Shown here: piece after piece, positions 11,315 through 23,078 of the stretch | Position numbering within the stretch: the stretch's first letter is position 1 | How the letters are laid out: each line of letters opens with the position of its first letter | From: Pratylenchus scribneri | Lineage: Eukaryota > Nematoda > Chromadorea > Rhabditida > Pratylenchidae | Assembly: GCA_030063045.1 (NCBI GenBank) | Contig: JAQSEB010000131.1 | Span: forward strand, 186,001 to 250,000 | Direction: 5' to 3' | DNA length: 64,000 nucleotides | Program-made: the position numbers and the translations under genes | Notes under the pieces: model-generated | Databases searched by the model: none | Seen by the model: only the letters and a program-made list of their open reading frames with translations | Told to the model about the DNA's origin: nothing

Positions 11315-12274
11315 TATATATATTTGATAAGAATAATTTCCAACATTATTTCAATTATATAATATTAACGAATAACTAGCAGATGATGACATTCTTCTGC
11401 TGATATTTTTATGATATCTTATAAATTATTTTAATTATAATAAATTATAAAATAACAACTTTTCCATTTTCAAAATTTTATTTTTTAAATTTTATTATTT
11501 ATAACCCCTAGATGGTGTTGCTTGATAATTTTAAATTTTATAAATAAATTTATTAATACATTATAAAAAAAATAAATTAATATATATTTTAAAAATTTTA
11601 CGGTAGATCTCTCATTAAAAATTTGATATTTTTAAATTTATTTTCCTTTCTTTATTATTTTTTTTATCGAAATATAAAAATAGAGACCCTAAATAAATTC
11701 CTATTCTGTGTTAATTTGATTCCGCAATGGTATGCATTATTAAATTATTTTATTTTGACTACTTTTATATACAAATTTATTTGTAAAGAAATCCTCATTG
11801 TATCTTTTTTAATAAGATAATGAAAAAAATCGTAATTTCATACTTATTTTATAATTTGCTTATGTCAATATTTGCAATTTCTTACAAATCGTGTTTTTTG
11901 AACTTTTTAATATAATTAGACTCAATGCTATCATTTCTTTCTTTTTTAAGTAATTTTCCAATAAATCATTTGATCAATAATTCATCATGGCCAAAAATGA
12001 TCCTTATTATTTTGTCAGTATTATTATTTTAAATGCATTATAATAGAATCATTTCAATAACAATAACATTGTATTTATTTATTGTAATTCCCTGTGAATT
12101 CTTTTAATATCTATTTTTAATTTAATAAATTATTTTTGGATAAAGTTTGATGATATTATAATATTGCCTTTAGATTTTAATAAAATTTATTGCTAATTAA
12201 ATAAATTTATAGAAATAGTCCTCCTAATTTTTTCCTTTTTTTTTGTAAAAAAAAAATATTTTATGTCTCAAAAT

Positions 12275-12400
12275 GAATAATAACATTTCCGCATCCAATA
12301 TATGGACGGATAGCGAATTGCATCTGTAATCTTTGGTGAGAGTTGTCAGGCGAGTTATAATGTTGCAAAAGAGAATAGGATTATAGAAATTTTATACTAA
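12275..12400. other. G+C-rich islet, coding-like in several frames
   Basis: The plus strand has an ATG frame of 18 codons (MNNNISASNIWTDSELHL) and a second frame that ends at a TTTG|GTGAGAG donor. The minus strand has a longer stop-free reading that includes TKDYRCNSLSVHILDAEM. I cannot choose between them. Confidence 0.35.
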
Positions 12401-12965
12401 AAAATTATATAATAAATAATTTTTTGAAATAAATAAAAAGCTTTTTATTTAAAATCTTTATAATATTCATTCAAATTTTTGATAAATTTTAATTTTTTTT
12501 TCTCAATGAAATTTAACTTTTTTTATTTATTTAATTTTTTATATTTATTTCACCGATATTTATCAAATTTTTTCATATTATTTTGACATATTTCAATAGT
12601 AAATTCATTAAAAAAAAAATTATTTATTATAATTTTATAATTTTATGTAAAAATATTTATTATAATTCGAATATTTCTACATATTATTTTTAAAATCATT
12701 CAAGAATTATTTTAACTGAATGAATCAAATTATTTCAGCTAATTATGATAATATTTTTTTAATAAAAAAATTAAAAGAAAATTTTAATAATTTTTGTAGG
12801 AATTATATCAATTATGAATTTAATTTTTTTCATTTTTAATTATTTTTAAACATTATTGAGTATTTTCTAATTATTTTTATTAAAAAATTATTGATCTACT
12901 GTAAATTGAATATTTTAAATTTTAATTTAAATACAATATAAATTTTTTTAAAAATTTCATTGGGA

Positions 12966-13112
12966 ATGTTAATATTTTCCCTTTCTTTTATATCAAAATT
13001 TTGTAATATTCCGCCTTTAATCGGCCATAAGGAACAGCCGTCACCAGACCTCGAAGTTCTCTCTAAATTCATTAGACGCGGCCAATTTCTCTATATCGAT
13101 CATTTTTTTTAA
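12966..13112 (+). CDS. candidate 48-codon gene with hydrophobic N-terminus
   Basis: An ATG frame runs uninterrupted through the whole islet to TAA. Residues 1-13 are hydrophobic (MLIFSLSFISKFC) and could be a signal or anchor. They are followed by a charged segment containing IGHKEQPSPDLEVLSKFIRR. The minus strand offers a shorter reading with KLAASNEFRENFEVW. No family is recognised. Confidence 0.4.
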   Translation: MLIFSLSFISKFCNIPPLIGHKEQPSPDLEVLSKFIRRGQFLYIDHFF

Positions 13113-13378
13113 ACAAAATTGTTGATAAATATCATAATGATTTTTTAGTTAATAAATGTCAAATATTAGTCAAAATGCCAAAAAAAATTTTATTTAATAT
13201 AAATTTAAGATAAATATTTATATAAATTTAATTTTATAAAAATTTGAAATTCTAAAAAATATATTTTATTTTTTTTTAAATTTTTACATAATTATAAATT
13301 TCGAATTATCCTGATTGCTTATTTAAAATTATTAAATGATTTTCTTCTAAATTATATTTTTATTTTGGGTTTGAATAG

Positions 13379-13553
13379 TGCGAAAAGGCTAATGCGTAAA
13401 CTCCGCAGTCTATTCTCAAAATATTTTTATAAATTAAATAATTTAACGAAATATTTTTCGAAAAGTAAATATGAATTAAATTTTCATATTATTAATAAAT
13501 ATTTTTGGAATAGGATAATTTGGATTCGCCGAAAATTCCGTCTTAAAAAGTGA
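13379..13553 (+). CDS. candidate terminal exon, very basic protein
   Basis: After a GGTTTGAATAG acceptor, 57 codons run to TGA. The product is strongly basic, with AKRLMRKLRSLFSKYF near the start and WIRRKFRLKK at the end. Arginines use CGN and AGG codons, rare in the matrix. It may be a nucleic-acid-binding or mitochondrial ribosomal type tail, but I recognise no family. Confidence 0.45.
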
Positions 13554-13903
13554 ACAATTTTTATACTCTAATCTATTCAAATTCTTTTTTTAATTTTATC
13601 TATAAAATTCTAATTTTTTTTCCTTTTTTTGATTCTATATCAAAGCCTAAGTTTTTTAATGGATCAAAAATATTTAAAATAAATTTGTTTTATTATATGT
13701 ATAAATTTTTATTAAATAAAAGTCGATATTTAACAATTTTTTATAATATATGAATTCTATTGCCTATTTTTCATATAATAATAGAAAATTTATGTTGTAT
13801 AATTTTTAAATTTTTCAACATAGAATAATATATATAATTTTATTCTTTATTCTTAAATAATCTATATTAATTTTTAAATAATTTCTTACTATAAAGCTTC
13901 ACA

Positions 13904-14185
13904 ATGAATTATGATATTAATTTAAAAATAATTTTATTCTATATCACTTTTAATTTATTAATTTTTTTTAGCAAAATTCTTTATTTCTTTTTCTTTTATT
14001 TTATTGCTTATTACTTACGATTTAATTATTGCATTTTTAAATTTCGAATTAAAACTTCACGCTCTATTAATAGATTAAAAATAGATCATTTATTTATACT
14101 TTTTTCTTTATTCATATCAAGAATGTGTTTATATATTTTTATTTTTTTAAGAAAATTTAATCAAATTAACAAATATTTTTCTTAA
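13904..14185 (+). CDS. possible membrane-protein frame
   Basis: An ATG frame of 93 codons is very rich in F, I, L and Y and has at least two hydrophobic stretches. A basic segment (FRIKTSRSINRLKIDH) lies in the middle. Composition is near that of the matrix, so chance is a real alternative. Confidence 0.25.
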   Translation: MNYDINLKIILFYITFNLLIFFSKILYFFFFYFIAYYLRFNYCIFKFRIKTSRSINRLKIDHLFILFSLFISRMCLYIFIFLRKFNQINKYFS

Positions 14186-14579
14186 TATTTAATCGTCATT
14201 ATTACAAAGAATGATGAATCTTCTTCGAAAATTATTCTGTGTATAAAGTTTATTTTCAGGCAAACATTTTAATTTTCATTTTTTTAAAAGGTCAAAGCAT
14301 ATTAATTCTAATTAAATATAAATTTTTATATTCGCTTCAATTTTATTCATATAAATTTTTTTATGATTATTAACAGAATTAATATTTCAAATTTTTTTAT
14401 GTCAATTAAATTTCGATCCAGAAGTTTGATTTCAAATTATATTTTTAAATATTTTATTTAATTTTATGAAATTTATTTCATATTTTTAATAGAAAAATTT
14501 ATTTTAAAATATTAAATCTAATTATATCTAAATCTTCTTTTGATTAAGAATTGTATGCCATTTTTTTACTTCAATAATT

Positions 14580-14705
14580 ATGTTCTTCAAATTCATTAAT
14601 ATTATACCGAGTATTTCTGAAAATAGACAGTTGGAACCCGTTTTCAATTTTACTAAAATATTATTTTTTATTTATTCAAAAAGTAAAAAATTTGAATTTC
14701 TTTAA
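14580..14705 (+). CDS. alternative 41-codon ATG frame
   Basis: The frame starts ATGTTCTTC and reads MFFKFINIIPSISENRQLEP before a hydrophobic tail. It overlaps the exon candidate at 14627-14892 in another frame, so at most one of them is real. Confidence 0.25.
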   Translation: MFFKFINIIPSISENRQLEPVFNFTKILFFIYSKSKKFEFL

Positions 14706-14892
14706 ATACCTGACATGTTTTCTCCTAGTAAAATTCTTTGATGTTTATCAAAAAACTTTTGCCTTATATTATGATCTTTTCATATGGCCATTTGTCTACT
14801 ATTATATATTTCCAGTTGATCATTCTTCATTAGTCAATTATTTAGATTTATTATATTCTTATAAGGAAATTTTATTGAATAATAATAATTAA
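14627..14892 (+). CDS. candidate exon of a membrane protein
   Basis: A GAAAATAG acceptor opens a frame of 88 codons without a stop, one of the longest here. It is hydrophobic in two blocks (FFKYLTCFLLVKFFDV, FIWPFVYYYIFPVDH) and ends SYKEILLNNNN before TAA. The next exon candidate starts only 10 bases downstream after another TAG acceptor. No family is recognised. Confidence 0.4.
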
Positions 14893-14902
14893 TTAAATAT
14901 AG

Positions 14903-15037
14903 TATAAAAAATTCTTTTATATTTTGTCATATTATATTCGCTTCCGCCAAATTAATTTACGGCACTACATACACATGGCTTTGATTCAGCATTGCAAACC
15001 TATTTGCAAATTCTTGTTCGATTTTTTAAAAAACTAG
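14903..15037 (+). CDS. candidate exon, basic and cysteine-containing
   Basis: Following an AAATATAG acceptor, 44 codons run to TAG. The central part reads RFRQINLRHYIHMALIQHCK and continues with a second cysteine motif. It lies directly after 14627-14892, and the two may belong to one gene, but no donor joins them. Confidence 0.4.
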   Translation, partial: YKKFFYILSYYIRFRQINLRHYIHMALIQHCKPICKFLFDFLKN

Positions 15038-15124
15038 CAAAATTAATTATCATCAGTCTTTTAAATACAAAAAAATTTTATTTTATTTGTATATTAATTA
15101 ATTTTTATTACTTCTTATATAATT

Positions 15125-15215
15125 TTAACAATCGTTGTTATTGTTTACGGTGTTGTTTTCATTGAATATGGCGGACGATAAATCGCGCAAACATGAAAAA
15201 TAATAAGATAGTTTG
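15125..15215. other. islet with a short ATG frame
   Basis: The plus strand reads MADDKSRKHEK then TAA. The minus strand reads RDLSSAIFNENNTV up to a GTAAAC donor. Both are plausible coding fragments and the strand is open. Confidence 0.3.
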
Positions 15216-15219
15216 ATAA

Positions 15220-17480
15220 AATTTGAAAAAAAACTAATCTTTTTTTTAAATTTACTAAAAATTATCATCTTATTATTTTCTTATTTTCCGGCAAACTGCT
15301 GGTGAGATCAGGAAAATTTTGAAATAATTATAATTATAAATAAAATTTTTTAATCTTTAGCCTCTTTTATAAAAAAATTATATCATTATAATGATTTAAT
15401 AATTTAATTTCTTCTACACCGATAGTTTAATGTTTTCTTTTACAAATTTTATTTTAAATTTTGATATATCTTCATGATTTTTAAGAATTATTATAATTTT
15501 CAATCCTTTTAAATTTTACTTGGTTGATTAATTAAATTTTATTTTTCTTTTTTGATATATTATTGAATTCTATGATTCATGTATTTTATTGAGCAGGCCT
15601 TTATATTTTATAATCAATTATAATTATATTTTTTGAGTATTTGATCGCACATGTTCTACACAATGGGAAGAGTAGTCGATCGTTAAATTTTGCTTTTAAA
15701 AATGAATTTAATTTCTATTGATATAAAATTCAAGTTTTACTATACTTTAAAGCTTCGAATATAATCAGAACCACATAAGAGAATCAATATGGCACTTTCC
15801 TTTAAAAATAAAATTTAATTTTTTAATAATTCTTTATGTATTTGGGCTAAAATATACTGATATTTTTTATTATTTAATTATATTTCTTTAAATTCTTCAT
15901 GATTTTTTTTATTTTTATAATTATTATTATATTTATTAATTTTGATTTTATTTCATAATATAAATTCATTACATTTCCTCCTGATTAAATGGTAAAATAT
16001 AAATATTTTATGTTCTTTTAATGAAATTTTTTTAAACATATTCTAATAACAAATAATTAAATTACAATTTTACTTTAATTATTTAGATAATAATAGAATT
16101 AATTTTATTTTTCTCCATATAAAAAAGGAAAAAAATTCAAAAGCCATTGCTTTCTCAGTCCGCGTCCACAATTTTGCTGCTCAATATCATTATCATTTCA
16201 TGCTGAATAGTATTATTTGAATTAAATAAAATTTTTATTTCGATTATTCTAATTATTTAAAAAAAATTTCGCATTTTTTCCATAAAAAAAAAGGACAAAA
16301 ATACACCAACGATGACGTCTCTCTTGAAAATGTATGTGGTAATAACAAAGAAATTTTTATTTTTTATTAAGCTCAAAATTTGTTTGGAAAAAATCAGAAT
16401 ATTTGGTAATAATCTTCTTTATTTAATTGTTATTATTATTTGAAAATGGAATTAATTAACATGAAATAAATTTTATAATCTTCCGATTTATATATTTATT
16501 AACATTTTATTCATAATAATAATTTATATGTTAATTGTAAAGATTTTTTCTAGATATTAAATTCATCATTCAAATTAGAAATTATTACTTAATTATTTTA
16601 TGAGCTGAAAATTTAATACCCGCCTATTTGTCCATATTCAAATCAAATATATAATTTTTCGACATCAGAAATATTTCATGGAAAAATTTTAAAAAATTAT
16701 TTGTAATATTTAAAATTTTTAAATATATTAAAATATTTATTTTTCGGAATCAAAATTTAGTATTATTTTAAATTATTTTTTAATATTATTCCAATATAAT
16801 ATTTTAAATTATCTCTAGGCATTTTTTAATTAATAATTTTTAAAATTATTTATCTTGGCATAAACCTCCAACTTATCGATATACAAAATCTCGAATGATT
16901 TGATATAATAACCATGTCCAAGTATAGCATTCAAATGACAGAAATAATATATTCATTTGCATTGAAAAATCTTCGTTGTAATTTAGTTATTGTTGCTGTG
17001 GTCATCCTGGATATAGTTTTGCACATTTATTTAACTATTCTATATTTATTGCTTTTATCAAATTAATAATATCTTTTATATCTAGAGAGTAAATTATTTT
17101 AAGTAATTATTAAAGCTAATATAAAATAATTCAACATTATTTATTTTTTAATATCTTAATTTTATATTATTTAAATTTATCCTTTAACTATATATTAATT
17201 TAATTGAAAAAAATATTATTAATGATAAATAAAAGATCGATTTTAATAATAACGATAAATAAAATTTAATTAGTTTTTTTTTAAATATTTTCATTCAATT
17301 AATAGAAATAGAAATGAATGAATATTATTGAATTTTGTTCAAATACAGTCTTTTTTTGAAAATTTTTAATAGATATTTTAATTTTATTTATACAATTCAA
17401 ATTTTTATATTTTTATATCATTGGAAATAATTTCTCAAATTTTAGAAACAAATATTTTCAAATTCATTTCTTTATTTTTA
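15220..17480. other. AT-rich stretch, scattered unresolved islets
   Basis: Small islets near 16140-16210, 16300 and 16860-16960 are slightly richer in G+C, but I could not define boundaries or a preferred frame. There is no repeat or RNA gene. Confidence 0.4.
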
Positions 17481-17482
17481 AT

Positions 17483-17770
17483 TTATTTATGATGAATATT
17501 GGGTGGTAATGGCCAATGTCCCCATTCCCAAGTCCAAAATTGAATAAAATAAAAGTTTATTTGGGTATTAAAGCGGGAACAATAGGGCCGGACTGTAAGA
17601 ACCACAGGCCCGATAAGAATTGAGGAAAAGGCAAAAATAAAAAAAATTGGAATAAATATATAGGGGGAAATAGGGGAGGGGATCAAAGGGAACAATTGGC
17701 CAACCCACCATCATCTTTCTCTGCCTCATTTATTCATCCCAACTAAAGCCAAATCCACATCCTCTCCGTT
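17483..17770. other. purine/pyrimidine-polarised patch
   Basis: The left two thirds are rich in G and A on the plus strand (TAGGGGGAAATAGGGG). The right third is pyrimidine-rich (CATCATCTTTCTCTGCC). The switch is at CAATTGGCCAACCC around 17695-17708. A 70-codon minus-strand frame crosses it but looks like a by-product of the skew. Confidence 0.5.
17663..17690 (+). other. canonical G-quadruplex motif
   Basis: Four G runs of 5, 4, 4 and 3 are separated by loops of 5, 1 and 6 bases, which meets the usual G3+N1-7 rule. Such a motif is very unlikely by chance in DNA this poor in G. Confidence 0.75.
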
Positions 17771-18118
17771 GTCTCAACAATTTGGATTATATAATTTAGA
17801 TTATCCTCTGGCCATAAATTTATTAAATCAAAAAATAATAGCCTCTAAAAGAAAAATTATTTTTATTATTATATTTTATTTTTTAATTATTTTAATAAAT
17901 TATATAATTTATTTCATCGATTTAAATTTAATATTAAGTCTATATTATTTTAAAATACTATTTTTATTTTTTATTAATTGAAATTTTATTTATATCATAT
18001 TTTTTGAATAATTTATTTTGGATTTTTCTTTAAATTTTTCTTTATTAGTGCGAGAGGATAAAAAAAGATGTGATAGAAAGTAATCTGTGATAATTAATTT
18101 ATTTCAAACTCGAAGTTC

Positions 18119-18316
18119 TTAATTATAATACAAGAATGTAACAGTATAATAAAATGTATTTATAAATAGTTTATAAAAGTAAAAAGAGGAAAAAGAAAAA
18201 TAAGTTTGATATGAAGAATTTGGCATTATTCCATTTCTATAGGAAAATTCTCGCGGTTGAGAATAATATGCGTTCGGAGAATTAAAAACATTTTTTAACA
18301 ATTCCTTCCAGCCAAT
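18119..18316 (-). CDS. candidate terminal exon, 65 codons
   Basis: The acceptor ATTTTACTAG at 18317-18319 is followed in phase 0 by 65 codons and TAA. The first half is polar (IGWKELLKNVFNSPNAYY, then SQPREFSYRNGIMPNSSYQ). The second half is rich in F and Y. Codons for P, R, G and Q break the matrix pattern. No homologue is recognised and no upstream exon was assigned. Confidence 0.45.
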   Translation of the reverse strand: MGWKELLKNVFNSPNAYYSQPREFSYRNGIMPNSSYQTYFSFSSFYFYKLFINTFYYTVTFLYYN

Positions 18317-18319
18317 CTA

Positions 18320-19280
18320 GTAAAATTTAACCATTAAATTTTATTTCTAAATAAACATATGAAATATTAATTATTTATATTTCTCATGTCATTTTTTGAT
18401 CCTGTCGATATTATAAAAAAGGAGGGAGGAAGTGAATAATAAAAATAAATTTATATTAAAATCTTATTTTTTATTTTTCTTTGTGATGTTTATATATATA
18501 TATTCTGCATTTTGCTATATAATTTTATCTTAATCCTTTTTTCTATTAAATTTTATTTTAAAGAAATCATATTTATTGTATTATATTATATATCTTCCAA
18601 TTTAATATTTTGACTTAAATTTAATAAATATATTCGTATTGTTAGAATATCATTTCTTTGTTTTACTATTTAATTATTTTTTAATCTGAATTGGACTATA
18701 AATTTTATTCCAAGCCGGGCAAATACATTTTTGAATTCAATGATGCGATATCGCAGTTGGATCAATCTAATTAACTGATTACATTATTATTAGAATTTAG
18801 TCTCTTAATCGAAACTATTTCAGAAAAAAAATCTATTCCATTTTTTGGGAATGCATTTATATATAAATACTTCCCGCATCAAACCTCATTTTTTCAAACA
18901 TATTTTTTTCAATTTTATCAACCCTTATACTTTACATTCTCCTTTTTTTTAAATAATTATAATCTTTTAATAATTATATCGTGTCCTAATAAATCTAATA
19001 TTTTTTAAACTTTTTATTGAAAAATTTAAAGTAAAAACAATTTACATATTTTTAAAAAAATTATTTTTTCTTCTTTATTTTTAAAAATAGTTTAGCATTA
19101 ATTTAACCAGTAAGATTAATGAGTTATAAAATAGAAACAAAATAATAATTTATTTTGTAATGGATTTAAGAATTTGATTTTATAATTCCAAAAAATTTAA
19201 ATTTGTTTAAATTTATGATCTTATTTACATATATCATCAGCAAAATTTTTTTTCAATTATAAAATAATTCGGTTAAAAAC
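18320..19280. other. AT-rich stretch with one multi-frame islet
   Basis: The islet at 18690-18790 is open in two plus frames (SELDYKFYSKPGKYIFEFND; FIPSRANTFLNSMMRY) and one minus frame (IEFKNVFARLGIKFIV). No splice site separates them. The rest is matrix. Confidence 0.4.
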
Positions 19281-19283
19281 AAC

Positions 19284-19472
19284 TCAAATATCCAAGATTC
19301 TCCAAAAGTTTTGTTCGCTATAAAAAGAATTTATATTTTGTACCATGACAATTCCTTGGCTCAACTTTAAAATCATCATGCCAATTGCAGCAATATCTTC
19401 CTTCTTATTCTAATCATTCGCGATGAGGATATTGTCGAAGTCGCAATTTTCAAAGGAAATTGTGAGCCATGT
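19284..19472 (-). pseudogene. weak protein-kinase-like fragment
   Basis: One minus frame reads FENCDFDNILIAND, a stop, then NKKEDIAAIGMMILKLSQG and on to TGA. DNILI resembles the end of a kinase catalytic loop, and ED-I-x-x-x-G-x-x-x-L resembles subdomain IX. The aspartate of the catalytic loop is replaced and the activation segment between the two motifs is missing. This could be a decayed kinase or coincidence. Confidence 0.2.
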
Positions 19473-20267
19473 TTATGTTGCATAAAAATTGCCCAAATGC
19501 ACGTCATAGTGGAAAGAATTGAGTTTGTATATTTCTTTAAAACATTAAAAATATTTATTTTAATTTATTTTTCTATAAAATTAATGGACATTTTAAGTCA
19601 ATTTTAATTTAACATTTCTTATCTATATATCTATCAATAAATTGATGACTCATTTTATTAATATTTAATCTTTTTCCAATATAATTTTATCTACCGACTA
19701 ATAAATTTTATTAAACAATTTTTTTTTAATTTTGCATAATCGATGCCGATCATCATTTAAACAAAACTTTAATAGTTCTATTTTAACATTTGAATAGTTG
19801 TATTTTTATAACGATTAAAATATAAAGAAATTTAATATTTAATTTAAAAATTAATTTCATCCATTTCAATAAATTTATAAACATTAATTATGGATTGTTT
19901 AATAATTCAAGTAAAATAAATTTATATTTTTTATAGAGTACATATTTGTTTTACGTCTTACGTAATTTAATTCTATTGAAAATATCTCAATTTTTTTGAT
20001 TTAATTCATTATTTTATTATTTTTTTTTGTTTTCGAAAATTTTATTTTAATATTTATTATGATTTTAATCTCAAATTTTTTCAATTTTTAAATTTATTTT
20101 TAAGGTCCATATCTTCCATCCTTTAAAATGCAAAATTTTTCATTTATAGTGACGTGAATCCCATCTGCAACATAAAAAAATGAATGATGGAAATTTTTAT
20201 GAGCTTTATTTATAAAATAATTATAACCGAATAATTGGTCCATTATTTCGAAAAAGGTTCTTGTTAA

Positions 20268-20371
20268 TTAATTCCTGGAGTTGAGATTCCATTTGGTAAA
20301 ATCGATGTTAAATACAATATTCGCGTATATTTCTCCAGAAGGCTTAATGAAATATAATTTATTCAATAAAC
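20268..20371 (-). CDS. candidate terminal exon
   Basis: A TAATAAATAG acceptor opens 33 codons then TAA, with KPSGEIYANIVFNIDFTKWN. A second minus frame is also open over the same DNA (LLEKYTRILYLTSILPNG), so the frame is provisional. It lies about 240 bp beyond the end of the PET117-like gene on the same strand. Confidence 0.35.
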
Positions 20372-20613
20372 CTATTTATTAAATCTATAAATTTTTAATA
20401 ATATTTTAGAATAACCAAATGATCCAAATATTATATTGATTATTGTGGTAGAAGAATGGTCGAAACTTTAATTTATTTTTTAATAATTTATTTTTTAATA
20501 ATTTAATTTTACATTATAGATTTTTTTTTTTACAATTTTTATTTTGTCAAATTTCTATTTTCTTATATTTTATATTTTTTATTTTCATATTTGCCTTGTA
20601 TAATTTTTCTTAA

Positions 20614-21092
20614 TCAAATGAAACAATCTGGCTTATTATACCAATTTTTCGAATTAAATTTTTTCCTTTTATTTCTTTCCTGTTCCAAAGGCAAATTTTC
20701 CTCCAATAGCTTCTGCTCAATTAAAGCCTCCCGAAAATTTTCCATTATTTTCTCCATGTGATATCTTTCGGTTTCCATATAAAGAATTGATCTGGTCGTT
20801 TGTATCATGGAGGATATAATGACCAAGATGAATATAAATAATTTTAAAATTGTCTATATAATTTAAACTGATTTTTTAAATAAAAAAAATTTCCTAATTT
20901 TTTATAAAATAATTTTTAATATAATATTTTATTTTATCAAGTTGATTTAACTGAATTGTAAATATTTTTCTGAATTTCTAAATATTATTATCTTTTTAGT
21001 TAAAATCATTTTTTTTTCTAAATTAGTTTAACTTATTTTTTAGGTCAAATGTGTCCGGTTCTCTTTATTACTTCTTCTTTTGAACGAACCAT
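20614..21092 (-). CDS. candidate two-exon small mitochondrial assembly factor, PET117-like
   Basis: Exon 1 (21072-21092) codes MVRSKEE and ends at a GAA|GTAATA donor. Exon 2 (20614-20853) follows a TATATAG acceptor in phase 0 and runs 79 codons to TGA, giving 86 residues. After the short start come one hydrophobic segment (LKLFIFILVIISSM) and a charged helix with METERYHMEKIMENF and ENLPLEQERNKRKK. Size, single N-terminal membrane segment, the ERxxM element and the E/K/R-rich coiled tail fit PET117 (about 80 residues), which acts in cytochrome c oxidase assembly in the mitochondrial inner membrane. The family assignment is inference. That exon 2 is coding is better supported, because I saw no comparable open reading on the plus strand. 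Confidence 0.45.
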
Positions 21093-21737
21093 TTTGTTGA
21101 ACGAAAATTTTTATTTAATCAACTATTCTTTAAAATCAATGTTAATTGTCAATTTTCATCTTTATTTAATTATTGAAATAATCTTATAGTAAAATTATTT
21201 AATAATTCAATAAAGGTTTTTCAAAAAAAGTCATTTGTCTCGGATTAAAAAGAGGATATATTTTAAATTTACTTATTATACATCAATTAATTTTTAAATT
21301 TATTTATATTTGTTGAAAAAATTTTAATAAAATTTATAATTATATAATTGCTCGAAATATTTTTATTTTTTTAATTAATCAGATATTTAAATAGATCAGT
21401 TTAAATATTTTTTAATATATTTCATTTTTAATAATTTTAAATATTAATTCAATTTAATATTTAAAAGGGTAAACTCAATAGATCTTTATCAGAGCCAACG
21501 CACCATGTTGATTTTCAATCGTTATAAATAAATTTTAATTTTAATGCACGAATGATTGCCCCAACATTTTATTTTTTCCAAAATTTTTATTTATTTTACA
21601 TTTAGAAAAAATTTTTTCCTGTATAATTTCTTTTTAATTTTTTCTGTATGATAATTTGTTTTTTCAAATATTTTATTTTATTTAAAATCTCAATTTAAAT
21701 TTTTGTTTCATATTTTAATCTAAATTATTTTATTATA

Positions 21738-21755
21738 ATGGTTGAGCTTTCCTTG
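21738..21755 (+). CDS. possible 18-nt first exon before a perfect donor
   Basis: ATGGTTGAGCTTTCCTTG is followed directly by GTAAGTATGT, a full consensus 5' splice site. It would encode MVELSL. The partner exon is unknown. A GTTTAG only 16 nt downstream could close an extremely short intron. Confidence 0.25.
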
Positions 21756-22189
21756 GTAAGTATGTGTTTAGAATAGACAGGCAGTTGACAATTGATTTGC
21801 GATAATTATATAAGCATTCTATTCATTTGAGGCTGCCAATATATTATGAAATGAATTAATAATTCATTATTTGAAATATACATTATTAAATATATTATAT
21901 TTTTAAAATTTCCTTCAAAATAATTTTATCATAAAAAAATTTATACCTAACATTCGATAAAATAATCAAGGATAATTCTTTTAAAATATTAAATATTATT
22001 TCTCTCTATATTTTTTAATATGCCAATAAAATTTTAATTTGATTTAATTCATAAATTTAATTGGAAATTATCTTTCTATTAATTATTTTTATCAGATAAA
22101 TTTTTAATTTAATAAATATTTTATCTTTAAAATATTTATTATTTCTTCTTTTAATAAAACTTATCTAAAAGAAAATATTTTTAAGATAG

Positions 22190-22221
22190 GATTTGGGAAT
22201 GAAAGTTCGGTTTTAGATGAG
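22190..22221 (+). CDS. possible microexon
   Basis: About 32 nt between TTTTTAAGATAG and GTATCT read FGNESSVLDE in one frame. Both boundaries are acceptable splice sites. No partner exons were identified. Confidence 0.25.
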
Positions 22222-22990
22222 GTATCTCAAATTTAAACTTGGATAATTAAATCTATAATACAATTAATAATACTTGGAAATTTCTAAATTTTAAATATTA
22301 AAATAATTTAAAAAAAAATTAAGTTGATTCAAAGAAATCAATAAGAAATTAAAAATAATTCATCCAATTATCAAAATAATTTCGAGAAAATCCAAATAAT
22401 TTTAAGAAATTAGATTAATTATTTTATATTTCAAACTATTTCTGAATTACTTTGCATTTATAAATATTATGCATTGTTTAAATTTTAAAAATGTTTTATT
22501 CTATATTGAAATTTTTTAAAATTTTAAAAAATATTTTCATATTTAATTTAATTAATACTATTATTTTTTTTCATCTATCTAATCTTCATTCCTAAAATCC
22601 AATACATTGATCAAATTGTCGAAGAAAAAAAAACATTTCTTTTAAGAGAATTTTCTATTAAATTATTTTTATAAATATTTTATAAATTAAAAGAAATTCT
22701 AATTATTTAATAATAATCGATTAAATTTTATGCCATAAAAATAATATTTTCAATTTGTAAGAAAAATCGAATTTATTAAATTAAAATTGTTTATTTAAAA
22801 AATATTTTTTACATTTATTATATATTATCAATTCATTTTTTGATTTATATATAATTATTATTAAAATATTTTTCAAATTTAATTTTTTTATTATAGCGAA
22901 AAATTCTATATGATGCTTTTTTATAGAGACCGGCGCTGTACCGTATACAGCGCTGTATTTCTGCTGTATTGCGGTATTTTGCTGTATTTA

Positions 22991-23078
22991 GCTGTATCTG
23001 TATTTTGCTGTATTATACAGCACCGTATAAATACAGCAAATTTTAGGGGGAAAAAAATACAGTACGGAATACAGCAAG
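22991..23078 (+). repeat. left copy of 88-bp subterminal direct repeat
   Basis: It matches 23654-23741 in the same orientation with two substitutions and no gaps. It contains inverted GCTGTAT/ATACAGC blocks and lies inside the hAT MITE. Confidence 0.9.
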
